Assembly (NCBI GenBank): GCA_016722045.1
Contig: JADKGY010000001.1
Location: 620,001 to 684,000, forward strand
Reading direction: 5' to 3'
Source of the DNA: Candidatus Opimibacter skivensis
GTDB lineage: Bacteria > Bacteroidota > Bacteroidia > Chitinophagales > Saprospiraceae
Length of the DNA stretch: 64,000 nucleotides
In this document: positions 36,997 through 45,684 of the stretch, in pieces
How the letters are laid out: each line of letters opens with the position of its first letter
How positions within the stretch are numbered: position 1 is the stretch's first letter
Made by a program: the position numbers and the translations under genes
The notes under the pieces: generated by a model
What the model was told of the DNA's origin: nothing
Database searches by the model: none
What the model saw: the letters and a program-made list of their open reading frames with translations, nothing else

Positions 36997-37003
36997 TCAC
37001 CCC

Positions 37004-38338
37004 ATGAAGGATATCGTCTTCAAAGAAGCCCGCATCATCAACCGTGGCAAAATAACAGAGGGAGATTTATGGGTCAGAAATGACAGGATCGAGCGCATTG
37101 ACCCAAGTATTCAGTTGAAAGGTAAAGTCACTGAAGTTTCGGTCAATGGAAGACATCTGATGCCCGGTGTCATTGATGACCAGGTTCATTTCAGGGAGCC
37201 CGGTCTGGAGCATAAAGCCACTATTTATTCAGAATCCAGGGCAGGAATCGCAGGGGGAGTGACCACCTTCATGGAAATGCCCAATACAAGACCACCTGCA
37301 CTCACTCAGGAGCTTCTGGAAGATAAATACAGGATTGCGTCAACTAATGCCTGGGGCAATTATTCGTTCTTCATGGGGACAAGCAACGATAATCTCGATG
37401 AAATCCTCAAAACGGATCCTACCAAGGTGTGCGGCGTAAAGGTCTTCATGGGAAGCAGCACAGGGAATATGCTCGTGGACAATCTGACCGTTCTGGAAAA
37501 ATTATTCGAATCCTGTCCCACACTCATAGCCACACATTGTGAAGATGAAGCAACTGTCCAAGCTAATCTTGAAGAAGCGAAATCGAGATACGGAAACCAA
37601 ATACCACCATCCGCTCATGCATGGATCAGAAGCCGTGAAGCTTGCTATCTAAGTTCAAGTCTAGCTATTGATTTAGCAAAAAGATACAATACACGTCTTC
37701 ATATTTTACACATTACTACAAAGGAAGAAATAGAATTATTCACGAAAGGAAATGTTCAGGACAAAAGGATAACAGCTGAAGCATGCGTTCACCACATGTA
37801 CTATTCCGAACAGGATTACATCGAACTTGGTAACTTGATAAAATGCAATCCATCTATTAAAACTTCTGAAGATCGTGCTGCTATATTGAAAGCAGTACTT
37901 GATGATCGTATTGATATCATTGCTTCTGATCATGCCCCACATACCTGGGAAGAAAAATCAGAACCTTATCTACAGGCTCCATCAGGTCTTCCGCTTATTC
38001 AGCATTCACTTCTGATGATGCTCTCACACTGGCGTGATGGTAATATAAGTCTTGAAAAAATTGTGGAAAAGATGTGTCATACTCCGGCTTTATGTTTCCG
38101 TGTCACTGATCGCGGATATCTTGATGAAGGGACATACGCTGACATCGTTATGTTAGACACAAAAAAAGAAACACTTATTTCCAAAGAGAATATTCTTTAC
38201 AAATGCGCATGGTCTCCTCTCGAAGGAAAGACATTACCCGGAAAAATAGAAGGCACCTGGGTAAATGGAACTCTTGTGTATGATAATGGGGTAGTGGTAG
38301 GCCAACCATCAGGCAAAAGGCTGAGCTTTAATTATTAG
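37004..38338 (+). CDS. pyrC: Dihydroorotase (amidohydrolase)
   Basis: This 444-residue class I dihydroorotase closes carbamoyl-aspartate to dihydroorotate. The metal-site region reads DDQVHFREPG, with Gln where the HxH pair would have the first His. I believe this variant is usual in Bacteroidota, but metal binding must differ. KVFMGSSTGNML (carboxy-Lys candidate), the later HCEDEAT, HILHITT and ASDHAPHT motifs are present. Its only upstream sequence is the 9-mer repeat array, so its promoter lies within or beside that array. Confidence 0.9.
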   Translation: MKDIVFKEARIINRGKITEGDLWVRNDRIERIDPSIQLKGKVTEVSVNGRHLMPGVIDDQVHFREPGLEHKATIYSESRAGIAGGVTTFMEMPNTRPPALTQELLEDKYRIASTNAWGNYSFFMGTSNDNLDEILKTDPTKVCGVKVFMGSSTGNMLVDNLTVLEKLFESCPTLIATHCEDEATVQANLEEAKSRYGNQIPPSAHAWIRSREACYLSSSLAIDLAKRYNTRLHILHITTKEEIELFTKGNVQDKRITAEACVHHMYYSEQDYIELGNLIKCNPSIKTSEDRAAILKAVLDDRIDIIASDHAPHTWEEKSEPYLQAPSGLPLIQHSLLMMLSHWRDGNISLEKIVEKMCHTPALCFRVTDRGYLDEGTYADIVMLDTKKETLISKENILYKCAWSPLEGKTLPGKIEGTWVNGTLVYDNGVVVGQPSGKRLSFNY

Positions 38339-38406
38339 CAGGGCAACCATAGGCAATAGGGCAATTGGTAAAAAAAACAATAATTTCTTTAATCCTCTAA
38401 TCTTCA

Positions 38407-38446
38407 GATCACCCGATCACTGCATCACCTGATCACTCGATCATTC
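38407..38446. repeat. GATCACC/T octamer array
   Basis: Five degenerate 8-mers (GATCACCC, GATCACTG, CATCACCT, GATCACTC, GATCATTC) end inside the last codons of the minus-strand MFS gene. They fill the convergent gap after pyrC. Confidence 0.85.
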
Positions 38447-40012
38447 AGCCAAATGCATTTCCACCTGACGTTCAGTTTCTGCTAATGTTTTCTTTTTTAT
38501 TCTGAATAATAATAACAAAGGGATACACAATGCAAAAAACACTCCCACTATCATAAACACATCATTATAGGTAAGTACCATAGCTTGTTTATACACACTC
38601 GCCTTCAATGAACCAATAGCGGATAATTGAGCTGAATTAATATCTTTTCCTTTAGACATAAAAAAGCCGGTAAAACTCTGTATCCTTTCATACGTGAGCG
38701 GATTGTACATTGAAATATTATCACTGAGACGACTGTAATGAAACACACTCCTTGTACTGATATATGTCGTGGCCATCGCGATCCCAAAAGAACCACCTAA
38801 TTGTCTCACCATATTTGACATGGCTGTTCCCTGAGGTATATCCTTAGGTTTCAAAGGATTGATTGTAATCGTCAGCAAGGGAATAAAAATTAATCCTAAT
38901 CCAACCCCACGCAATATCAGAGGCCAAAAGAAATTATGTCCACCCGTGTTCAGACTCATGCTCGAAAGTTTCCAAACAAATAAAACAAATAATGCAAAGC
39001 CAAGACCTGCGAGAAAAACAGGTGAAATTTTAGTCTTCTTCATTAGCACAGCGACCACAGGCATCATAGCACCAGCCGCGAGACTACCGGGCATAAGTAT
39101 CCATCCGGTGTCTTCTGAAGTTAATCCTAACATCGATTGACAAAAAACAGGGATGATGAATACAGATGCAAATAATCCCATGCCTTGTACAAACGAAAAG
39201 AAATTTCCAATAGCATATTGTCGATTACTGAGTAGACTAAGTTTAAGTATCGGATGCTCAACAGTAAGCTGTCGCCAGACGAATATAATTCCTGCCAATG
39301 CTGAAGATATTGTGAGAACAGTGATATATGGTGTATCAAACCAATCTTCACTTTCACCTTTCTCAAGAATAACCTGCAATGCACCTATAAAAATGATCAG
39401 TAAGACTAAGGCAAGCCAATCCATCTTCCCGATTTTTGTAAAATGCTTTGACTCTTTGATATAAAGAATGGAAAGTATCGTCGCTGCAATTCCAATAGGA
39501 ATATTGACAAAAAATACCCAGTGCCAGGAAAGATGATCCGTGATGTAACCACCTAAAGTCGGACCTATCGATGGACCGATGATCACGCCCATACCGAATA
39601 TAGCATTGGCCATCCCAATCTCTTCTTTCGGAAAGGATTCAATCAAAATAGCCTGAGCAGTTGAGAGTAAACCTCCGCCGCCTATCCCCTGTATAATCCG
39701 GAAAATAACAAGTTGTGTAATGGTTGTGGATGTCCCACAAAAAATGGAAGCCACAGTAAATAAAATAATTGAAGCCGTAAAATAATTTTTACGGCCAAAT
39801 TTAGCACTCAACCATCCCGACATCGTGATCATGATGACATTGGCAGCTGCATATCCTGTCACGACCCAACTGATATCACCAAGTGTAGCCCCGAGATTGC
39901 CCATCATCTGGGTCAGTGTGACATTCACAATTGACATATCGATGAGTTGCAATAATGACGCTGTGACAACAGTGATGATCACAATCCACTTTTCAAGTGT
40001 TATTTTGGCCAT
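38441..40012 (-). CDS. DHA2-family MFS drug/H+ antiporter (EmrB-like)
   Basis: This 523-residue inner-membrane protein has about 14 transmembrane helices. Helix 1 carries LLQLIDMSIVNVTLTQM, loop 2-3 reads GWLSAKFGRKN (motif A) and helix 5 holds GPSIGPTLGGYI (motif C of drug antiporters). It is the last gene of an operon with HlyD, TolC and TetR genes, matching an EmrAB-TolC-type tripartite pump. The substrate is unknown; EmrB relatives export hydrophobic drugs and uncouplers. Confidence 0.93.
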   Translation of the reverse strand: MAKITLEKWIVIITVVTASLLQLIDMSIVNVTLTQMMGNLGATLGDISWVVTGYAAANVIMITMSGWLSAKFGRKNYFTASIILFTVASIFCGTSTTITQLVIFRIIQGIGGGGLLSTAQAILIESFPKEEIGMANAIFGMGVIIGPSIGPTLGGYITDHLSWHWVFFVNIPIGIAATILSILYIKESKHFTKIGKMDWLALVLLIIFIGALQVILEKGESEDWFDTPYITVLTISSALAGIIFVWRQLTVEHPILKLSLLSNRQYAIGNFFSFVQGMGLFASVFIIPVFCQSMLGLTSEDTGWILMPGSLAAGAMMPVVAVLMKKTKISPVFLAGLGFALFVLFVWKLSSMSLNTGGHNFFWPLILRGVGLGLIFIPLLTITINPLKPKDIPQGTAMSNMVRQLGGSFGIAMATTYISTRSVFHYSRLSDNISMYNPLTYERIQSFTGFFMSKGKDINSAQLSAIGSLKASVYKQAMVLTYNDVFMIVGVFFALCIPLLLLFRIKKKTLAETERQVEMHLAE

Positions 40013-40052
40013 GAATTAGGTATGGAAAATTAAGAAATACGCTGTCAGTAAT

Positions 40053-41162
40053 TTATCGGCTCGCCCCTTCAGTTGTTGATTTCTCAATTGGTGTTGTTGT
40101 GTCTGAGAGGGAGGATTCTCCAAGAACAACTTTTACGTAGACACTCATTCCGGGTTTCAAATCAGTGAGCTCATTGTTTTCTTTATCCAATTCAATTTTA
40201 ATAGGTATACGTTGTACCACTTTTACATAATTACCTGATGCATTATCTGCTGGAATAAGTGAAAATCTCGAACCTGTTGCAGATGAAAATGAAACCACTT
40301 TCCCCGTTATTTTCTTGTCAGGATAAGCATCTACCTTTAGTTCGACCTTCATGCCTAATTTAATTTTACTAACCTGCGTTTCTTTGAAATTGGCAATAAC
40401 CCATATACGTTTTTCATTGACAATTGAACAGAGTGGTTGACCCGCCTGAATTAACTGGCCAGGCAATGCATTCTTCTTCGAAACGACTCCATCAAAAGGA
40501 GCGACGATAGTGGCATAGGAGAGTTGCAGTTTTGCATAGTTAAGATCAGTCTGACGTTGCTTGATAATGCTGTTTGCCACCGCTATCTGTTTATTTGCTG
40601 CACCGGTCTTTGAAGAAGATTCCTTTTGAGCCTGTTTAGCCGTTGCTACTTGTTTTTCCCAGGATTCCATATCCGTTTTAGCTTTGTCATATTGTTGTTG
40701 TGTGACAGAACCTTCGCTTAACATCTTTTTATAGCGCTCGTATTCGCTTTTTGCATTGTCAAGACGAACCTTAAGTTCATCAATCTTATAGGTGCTGGTG
40801 TTTGCACCTTCCTCAACTGAATAAGCGCTTGCTTTTGTAGTACCTAAGCCTGCCTGTGCATTTTCAAGAGCAGCCTCTGCCTGAGCGACTTTGATGGCGA
40901 GGTCACGATCATCAAGCACAACAAGTGTGTCACCTATTTTCACGGACTGATTATCTGTAAAATAAACTTTCGCGATATAGCCGGAAACTCTTGAAGTAAC
41001 CGGGCTGATATCCGTATCCAGTTGAGCATCATCAGTGGTTTCAAACCCTTTGGATTCACGGTATTTCATGTACCCAAATAAAGCTCCTGCAACTAATATC
41101 GACAGGAAGATAATCCTCGTGATTAGCTTGCGACTGCTTTTATTTTTATTCGTTTCTTCCAT
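40053..41162 (-). CDS. HlyD-family periplasmic adaptor (EmrA-like)
   Basis: This 369-residue protein has one N-terminal helix (about 14-32), a biotinyl-lipoyl half-motif (VSRVSGYIAKVYFTDNQSVKIGDTLV-type region, about 50-95), a coiled-coil hairpin (about 100-210) and a second lipoyl half (TIVAPFDGVVSKKNALPGQL), as in EmrA. It should bridge the MFS pump to the TolC-like pore. The gene is 21 bp after the TolC gene. Confidence 0.93.
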   Translation of the reverse strand: MEETNKNKSSRKLITRIIFLSILVAGALFGYMKYRESKGFETTDDAQLDTDISPVTSRVSGYIAKVYFTDNQSVKIGDTLVVLDDRDLAIKVAQAEAALENAQAGLGTTKASAYSVEEGANTSTYKIDELKVRLDNAKSEYERYKKMLSEGSVTQQQYDKAKTDMESWEKQVATAKQAQKESSSKTGAANKQIAVANSIIKQRQTDLNYAKLQLSYATIVAPFDGVVSKKNALPGQLIQAGQPLCSIVNEKRIWVIANFKETQVSKIKLGMKVELKVDAYPDKKITGKVVSFSSATGSRFSLIPADNASGNYVKVVQRIPIKIELDKENNELTDLKPGMSVYVKVVLGESSLSDTTTPIEKSTTEGASR

Positions 41163-41183
41163 AATTTGTGCTGAATATCTATT

Positions 41184-42479
41184 TTAATTTCCTGTTGTAA
41201 TCTGAATTGTTGCTATGGCAATGCCGAGTTGAATCTGATGCATGCGCTGTGCTAATGTTGCCTGTTTCTCCTCATTCAATTCACTGAGGTAATCCGATGA
41301 AGTGATCGTACCATTATCCAGTTGATTAGCTTTGGTCTTACTGATTGACACCCGTTTGGCTATGATGGAGTCATCTATTTTTGACATTTGGCTTATCCTT
41401 TCGATTTCGCCATTCTGCTGGATCAAAGATGATTTCACATTTAACTGAAATAATTCCCGTTGTTCATCGATCATCTTTTGCTGGATCATCAGGTTGTTTT
41501 TATCATAGGAAAGATTGTACAGACTGCTGACGTTCCATGTTAAGCTAAGCCCGACCAGGCCATACAATCTCATTTTCTGATTGAGGAAATCAAATCCTGG
41601 TCTTCCAAAAGCCCCATCGCCAAAAGCTGAAAGTTTTGGATGCGTTTTGCTAGCGGATAGTTTTATTCGCTCCTCAAGAAGCCCTTGTTGAAGTGAGAAT
41701 AATTTCAACTCCGGCCTGATGATGTCTCCATTGAGGTCCTCAATACCCACGGGAAGATCAGCAAACGAGGTATTTTCATCTACTGTATGATTGATGAATA
41801 ATGAAAGAAGCTGGCAAAGCATCTTTAATCTGGAAGCGACATCAATTTTGCTTTGATCCGTCTTCAGCATTACAGCATCCAGTTCATCAAGATCACTCTG
41901 CAGCATCATCCCGTTGCGAACAGATGAAGACATCTTTAATTGCCTGCTTTCAATGTCTCTGGTGTATGAATTAAGTACTTCTATATTTTCTTTGGTCAAT
42001 AAAATATTTCCGTAGAGCTGCAGGATTTTTTCTTTTATTTTATAAAGTTCAACTTCATTTTTTTGTATTTCCGTTACTGTGTTTGCCTTATCCGTATTTT
42101 TTTGTTGATTACTAAGTCCTCCGTCGAAAATGGCCTGGTTCACCTGTAACCCAAAACTATATTGGTCCTTCGGAAAAACGATTACAGGAAATCCCTCAAA
42201 ATTAAATGAAGGAACTTCAGATTGATACGTAGCCTTCAGATTGAAGTTAATCTGTGGCAGCCATGAACCATTGATACCTTTCTGATTATTTTCTCCCATG
42301 GACTGGAGGTATCCTTTCTGTTTTGCCAACGGGTAATTATCCGTTGCCAGTTTCAGGCATTCATCAAGTGTGATATTTGTTTCTATCTGGCCTGAAACAG
42401 TTGATGTAAATGATATAAACAGAAAAGTGATTAAAAGGAAATGCAGGCAAACAGACAGCAGGGTTTTCGTTTTTCTCAT
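41184..42479 (-). CDS. TolC-family outer-membrane efflux protein
   Basis: This 431-residue protein has a signal peptide (to about TVSGQ) followed by two outer-membrane-efflux repeats with ITLDECLKLATDNYPLAKQ at the start, typical of TolC. It is somewhat shorter than E. coli TolC, as common in Bacteroidota. The position between TetR and HlyD genes fits the outer pore of the pump. Confidence 0.9.
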   Translation of the reverse strand: MRKTKTLLSVCLHFLLITFLFISFTSTVSGQIETNITLDECLKLATDNYPLAKQKGYLQSMGENNQKGINGSWLPQINFNLKATYQSEVPSFNFEGFPVIVFPKDQYSFGLQVNQAIFDGGLSNQQKNTDKANTVTEIQKNEVELYKIKEKILQLYGNILLTKENIEVLNSYTRDIESRQLKMSSSVRNGMMLQSDLDELDAVMLKTDQSKIDVASRLKMLCQLLSLFINHTVDENTSFADLPVGIEDLNGDIIRPELKLFSLQQGLLEERIKLSASKTHPKLSAFGDGAFGRPGFDFLNQKMRLYGLVGLSLTWNVSSLYNLSYDKNNLMIQQKMIDEQRELFQLNVKSSLIQQNGEIERISQMSKIDDSIIAKRVSISKTKANQLDNGTITSSDYLSELNEEKQATLAQRMHQIQLGIAIATIQITTGN

Positions 42480-42500
42480 GACTTTGATTTATTAATTCTT

Positions 42501-43127
42501 CTATGCTGTTATTCCTTTAATGAAAATGGAAGCAAACATGTTCGTTTGTTCCTTTAGCTTTTGATATTTATGAGGAGAGAATTCAATCGTATCTTCATCA
42601 GAATGTTCAGAAAGAATTTTTTTGCGGATGCTGAGAAGTGTATCGATAAAAAACTCAGCATGCTTGTGCGTCGTCTCTGCTGAAAATTCTTTGTTCTTCA
42701 CTCCATAGTCAAGGATATCGCCTATCATTTTTTTTTCCTCCTTATTGAAATCCTGAAGAAGACAGTGTATCTGAGGTTTTATCTCCATTAAACTTCCAAA
42801 ACTGAACTTACCAAGGGTGAGCATTTTCTGCAGGAGTGCGATTCGGAGATTTACGTATTCGGTTAGCTTTTGCTCCGCTTTGACAGGCGCATCGATGATC
42901 TTTCGCATTTCATGTACAAAAAGGACCTGCTCTCTTTCCATGACAGCTGTGAAAATGGTTTCCTTGTCCTTAAAATAGTAATACAGTGATGCTTTAGACA
43001 TGCCGATATCATTGGCGATATCAATCATAGCTGTTTTAGATAAGCCATAATGACCAAATCGTTTTTGGGCGGCAGTTAAAATCTGCTCTAATTTCACCTG
43101 GGACCGGTCCGAATCTTTTTCAACCAT
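42501..43127 (-). CDS. TetR/AcrR-family repressor
   Basis: This 208-residue protein has an N-terminal helix-turn-helix, with ILTAAQKRFGHYGLSKTAMIDIANDIGMSKASLYYYFKDKE at about residues 15-55, followed by a helical ligand domain. It heads the efflux operon (21 bp before the TolC gene) and so probably represses it until a pump substrate binds. A full promoter (TTTG, 20 nt, TACTTTTG) lies 22 nt upstream of the ATG. Confidence 0.92.
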   Translation of the reverse strand: MVEKDSDRSQVKLEQILTAAQKRFGHYGLSKTAMIDIANDIGMSKASLYYYFKDKETIFTAVMEREQVLFVHEMRKIIDAPVKAEQKLTEYVNLRIALLQKMLTLGKFSFGSLMEIKPQIHCLLQDFNKEEKKMIGDILDYGVKNKEFSAETTHKHAEFFIDTLLSIRKKILSEHSDEDTIEFSPHKYQKLKEQTNMFASIFIKGITA

Positions 43128-43149
43128 TTGACTATTTTGGAATAAAAGT

Positions 43150-43181
43150 CAAAAGTAAGATGGATAATCTGGATTTCCAAA
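43150..43181 (-). promoter_or_regulatory. Complete Bacteroidota promoter of the efflux operon
   Basis: TTTG (complement of 43178-43181), a 20-nt spacer and TACTTTTG (complement of 43150-43157) make the best -33/-7 match in the window, 22 nt before the tetR ATG. A TetR operator would be expected nearby, but I see no clear palindrome. Confidence 0.65.
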
Positions 43182-43223
43182 TAATCATCAATTCTAAAAT
43201 TCCAATACTGTTATAACCTCACA

Positions 43224-43272
43224 GACAGTGTGGCACACTTAGGTGTGCCACGCCTAAGTGTGCCACACTGTC
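43224..43272. terminator. Inverted repeat with two competing hairpins
   Basis: Arms 43224-43243 and 43253-43272 pair perfectly over 20 bp. The sequence TGGCACACTTAGGTGTGCCA (43231-43250) can instead form an 8-bp hairpin with a TTAG loop, which excludes the long fold. It lies between the metallo-hydrolase 3' end (43454) and the tetR promoter. No other gene lies in this 326-bp gap. Confidence 0.7.
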
Positions 43273-43453
43273 ACAACACATTGATTATCAAAAGCTACAA
43301 GCACTTATGCACAAACTGATGAGGAGAACTTTATTTTATTATTTGGCAGGAGATATTCTACTTCAAAATTCTCATTTGGAGACCTTGAGCAATAGTGGAT
43401 TAGGCGATGGATGTTTTAGACAGAAAGAAATTTTTGAATTTGGCCTTAATTTT

Positions 43454-44314
43454 TCAAGACCCAGAAAGCAATTCCGAAAGTGATAATCGTTTATCTATTT
43501 CTGGCCTTCCACGGGTATCCAATTTTATGGATATGCACTCCGTATCCTCATCATGCTCCAGGAATAAATAATATCCTTTCTGAGCCACTTCTGTCAGGAA
43601 CGGCGTTTTTTCCTCAAGCGTGACCAATGCACGGATATCATATCCCATGATGTAAGGCAAACCGACATGATGCGAGGATGGAATCAGATCAGCTACATAA
43701 ATAAGGGTCACATCATCATTCACTTTTATTTCTGGCAACATCATCGATTCAGTATGCCCATACGAAAACCTGATCTTTATGAAATCATTCCATTGATGAC
43801 TCTGCACCTCCGGAACATAATGCAATACACCGGCATCTTTCAACGGAACAAAATTTTCTTTCAGAAATGATGCACGCTCCCTGGCATTGGGCTCGTAAGC
43901 CCAGTCATAGTGCTTTTGTGTTGTCCAGTATTTTGCATTCGGAAAAGTAGGGGAGAGTGTACCTTTTTCATCTTTCCTGACTGCTCCGCCCACGTGATCA
44001 AAATGAAAATGAGTGAGAATCACATCGGTGATATCCTCCGTTGAATACCCTGCATTTTGCAAAGAGCTTAAGAGGGTTTCATTCCCGTGAAGGAAATAAT
44101 GACTAAAAAACCGCTCATCCTGTTTATCACCAAGTCCTGTATCAATCAATATGCGCTGATCACCTGTATCTATCAGCAGGCATCTCATACCCCAACTGCA
44201 GAGATTATTATCATCTGCCGGAATCATTTTTTGCCAAATGGTTTTAGGGATGACGCCAAACATGGCCCCACCGTCCAACTTGAAGCGGCCTGTTTCAATG
44301 GGGATGATTTTCAT
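43454..44314 (-). CDS. MBL-fold metallo-hydrolase
   Basis: This 286-residue protein has the zinc motif THFHFDHVGG (His102, His104, Asp106, His107) and later His/Asp ligands in SYGHTESM and YVADLIPSS. It resembles lactonase/N-acyl-homoserine-lactone-type and other small-substrate MBL enzymes, but substrate cannot be read from motifs. It follows ribH with 1 bp between them, so the two are co-transcribed; a biochemical link to riboflavin is not implied. Confidence 0.85.
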   Translation of the reverse strand: MKIIPIETGRFKLDGGAMFGVIPKTIWQKMIPADDNNLCSWGMRCLLIDTGDQRILIDTGLGDKQDERFFSHYFLHGNETLLSSLQNAGYSTEDITDVILTHFHFDHVGGAVRKDEKGTLSPTFPNAKYWTTQKHYDWAYEPNARERASFLKENFVPLKDAGVLHYVPEVQSHQWNDFIKIRFSYGHTESMMLPEIKVNDDVTLIYVADLIPSSHHVGLPYIMGYDIRALVTLEEKTPFLTEVAQKGYYLFLEHDEDTECISIKLDTRGRPEIDKRLSLSELLSGS

Positions 44315-44315
44315 G

Positions 44316-44822
44316 TTAAAACCCGATTTTCTTTTTATCAGGCTTGTCTCCTGATTTTATCTGGGCAAGTTGCAGTGCTGCCGTAGCAGCTTCAGAACCT
44401 TTGTTACCATACGTACCTCCCGCACGGTCACGGGCTTGCTCATATGAAGTTGTCGTAAGTACACCAAAAAGTATAGGGATGCCGGATGCAATAGAGAGCT
44501 GCATAATTCCATTCGCTACTGCAGTAGCAATGTATTCATCATGCTTCGTTTCGCCTTGCACGATGCAGCCCAGGCAGATGATAGCATCTTTTTTATCCGC
44601 TTTCATCAATTGTCGTGCTCCCCATGGAAGCTCGAAAGAGCCCGGGATAAAAAGAACCTCAATGTGCTCAAGAAGCACACCTGCTGACAATAAAGTCGAT
44701 TTGGCTCCTTCAAGAAGAGCATTGGTAATGTCTTCATTCCACCGTGACACGACAATGCCGATTTTGAATGGCTTGCCATCAGGCAAAACAGGCGGATTGG
44801 AAGGGGCATGTTTAGAAGCCAT
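44316..44822 (-). CDS. ribH: 6,7-Dimethyl-8-ribityllumazine synthase
   Basis: This 168-residue enzyme makes the lumazine precursor of riboflavin and usually forms a 60-mer shell. Present are VVSRWNEDITNALLEGA, PGSFELPWGARQL and GETKHDEYI with the catalytic His94. It lies 2 bp after the TPR gene and 1 bp before the metallo-hydrolase. There is no FMN riboswitch-like sequence upstream. Confidence 0.96.
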   Translation of the reverse strand: MASKHAPSNPPVLPDGKPFKIGIVVSRWNEDITNALLEGAKSTLLSAGVLLEHIEVLFIPGSFELPWGARQLMKADKKDAIICLGCIVQGETKHDEYIATAVANGIMQLSIASGIPILFGVLTTTSYEQARDRAGGTYGNKGSEAATAALQLAQIKSGDKPDKKKIGF

Positions 44823-44824
44823 GA

Positions 44825-45517
44825 TTAGCGCGCTTCGGCTCGTGCAATATATTTATCGATGGACAAAGCCTCATTACTGTTTGGATACTTTGATTTGATC
44901 TTTTTATAGATCTCCAGAGCTTTACTGTATTCGCTTTGTGTTTCATACAGCATAGCTAATTTCTTCAGATAATACGGAGTCAGGAGTTCATTTTCAGAAG
45001 CCTCTGCTGCCTTTTTATAATTGTCTACGGCCTTGTCCATTTGATTCAATTCCGAATAGACATCGCCCAGAGCACCATCCTTCATGACCGGGCCAATGAT
45101 TCCATTAGGGCTGTAGTCATTAAGAAATTTAAGGGCTGAATCAAAATTTCCAAGATTGAGATAGGAAATACCGGCATAATAGTTTGATAGATTAGCAGCT
45201 TTGGTTCCCTTAAAATCTGTGATTATTTTAAGAAACCCACTATACCCACCACCCGGATTTTCAAGGGCTAAATTGAATGAATCCTGCTCGAATTGAACCT
45301 GGGCCATCCACATCTGCGCCATTGCTTTCTCTTCTTTGGGTTCCATGATAAGGTTGTGATATACAAACCAACCTCCAATGATCACAACCAAGCCTCCGAG
45401 AACGCCTAAAATCATTTTCTGGTTGCGCTCAAAAAATGTAGTTGCTTGTACCCTTGCGGATGCCAGGTTAATCAGTGTTTCGTCGTCTTTCTTAACCTGT
45501 TTTCTTTTAATAGCCAT
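44825..45517 (-). CDS. TPR-repeat membrane protein
   Basis: This 230-residue protein has a Lys-rich start, one transmembrane helix (about 36-54, MILGVLGGLVVIIGGWFVY) and four or five TPR units (about 75-225, such as YYAGISYLNLGNFDSAL and KKLAMLYETQSEYSKALEIYKKI). The layout matches YfgM-type ancillary envelope proteins, and the ribH neighbourhood is conserved in Bacteroidota, as I recall. Its role is unclear; it probably assists periplasmic folding. An exact -7 box is 28 nt upstream. Confidence 0.83.
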   Translation of the reverse strand: MAIKRKQVKKDDETLINLASARVQATTFFERNQKMILGVLGGLVVIIGGWFVYHNLIMEPKEEKAMAQMWMAQVQFEQDSFNLALENPGGGYSGFLKIITDFKGTKAANLSNYYAGISYLNLGNFDSALKFLNDYSPNGIIGPVMKDGALGDVYSELNQMDKAVDNYKKAAEASENELLTPYYLKKLAMLYETQSEYSKALEIYKKIKSKYPNSNEALSIDKYIARAEAR

Positions 45518-45545
45518 TGATATATGCGTTTTTTAAAAAGTGGTG

Positions 45546-45553
45546 CAAAGGTA
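45546..45553 (-). promoter_or_regulatory. TPR-ribH-MBL operon -7 box
   Basis: TACCTTTG on the minus strand lies 28 nt before the ATG at 45517. A TATG 20 nt further up is a 3-of-4 match to the -33 TTTG. Confidence 0.48.
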
Positions 45554-45649
45554 ATTATTCCCAAGGAAAGGAACATATGATAATTTAATTTAAAGTGGCA
45601 AAAGTGGCAGAGGTGAAGGCGAAGACGAAGGAAAATTTTAAGTTCCAAT

Positions 45650-45684
45650 CTTAGCCTTTTTGCCTTAGCCTTTTTGCCTTAGAC
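45650..45684. repeat. CTTAGCCTTTTTGC 14-mer (double heptamer) repeat
   Basis: Two and a half copies of a 14-mer, itself two related 7-mers, sit right at the pdhA stop codon. Confidence 0.9.

Noticed and set aside
36312..37083. Overlapping low-complexity open frames with Leu/Phe/Cys, Pro/Leu and Ser/Ala repeats
   Set aside because: They are translations of the 9-mer array in several frames at once, with no start signal or family resemblance. The DNA repeat explains them fully.
44344..44898. 184-residue plus-strand open frame over ribH and the TPR gene
   Set aside because: It is antisense to well-recognised coding sequence and has no recognisable domain.
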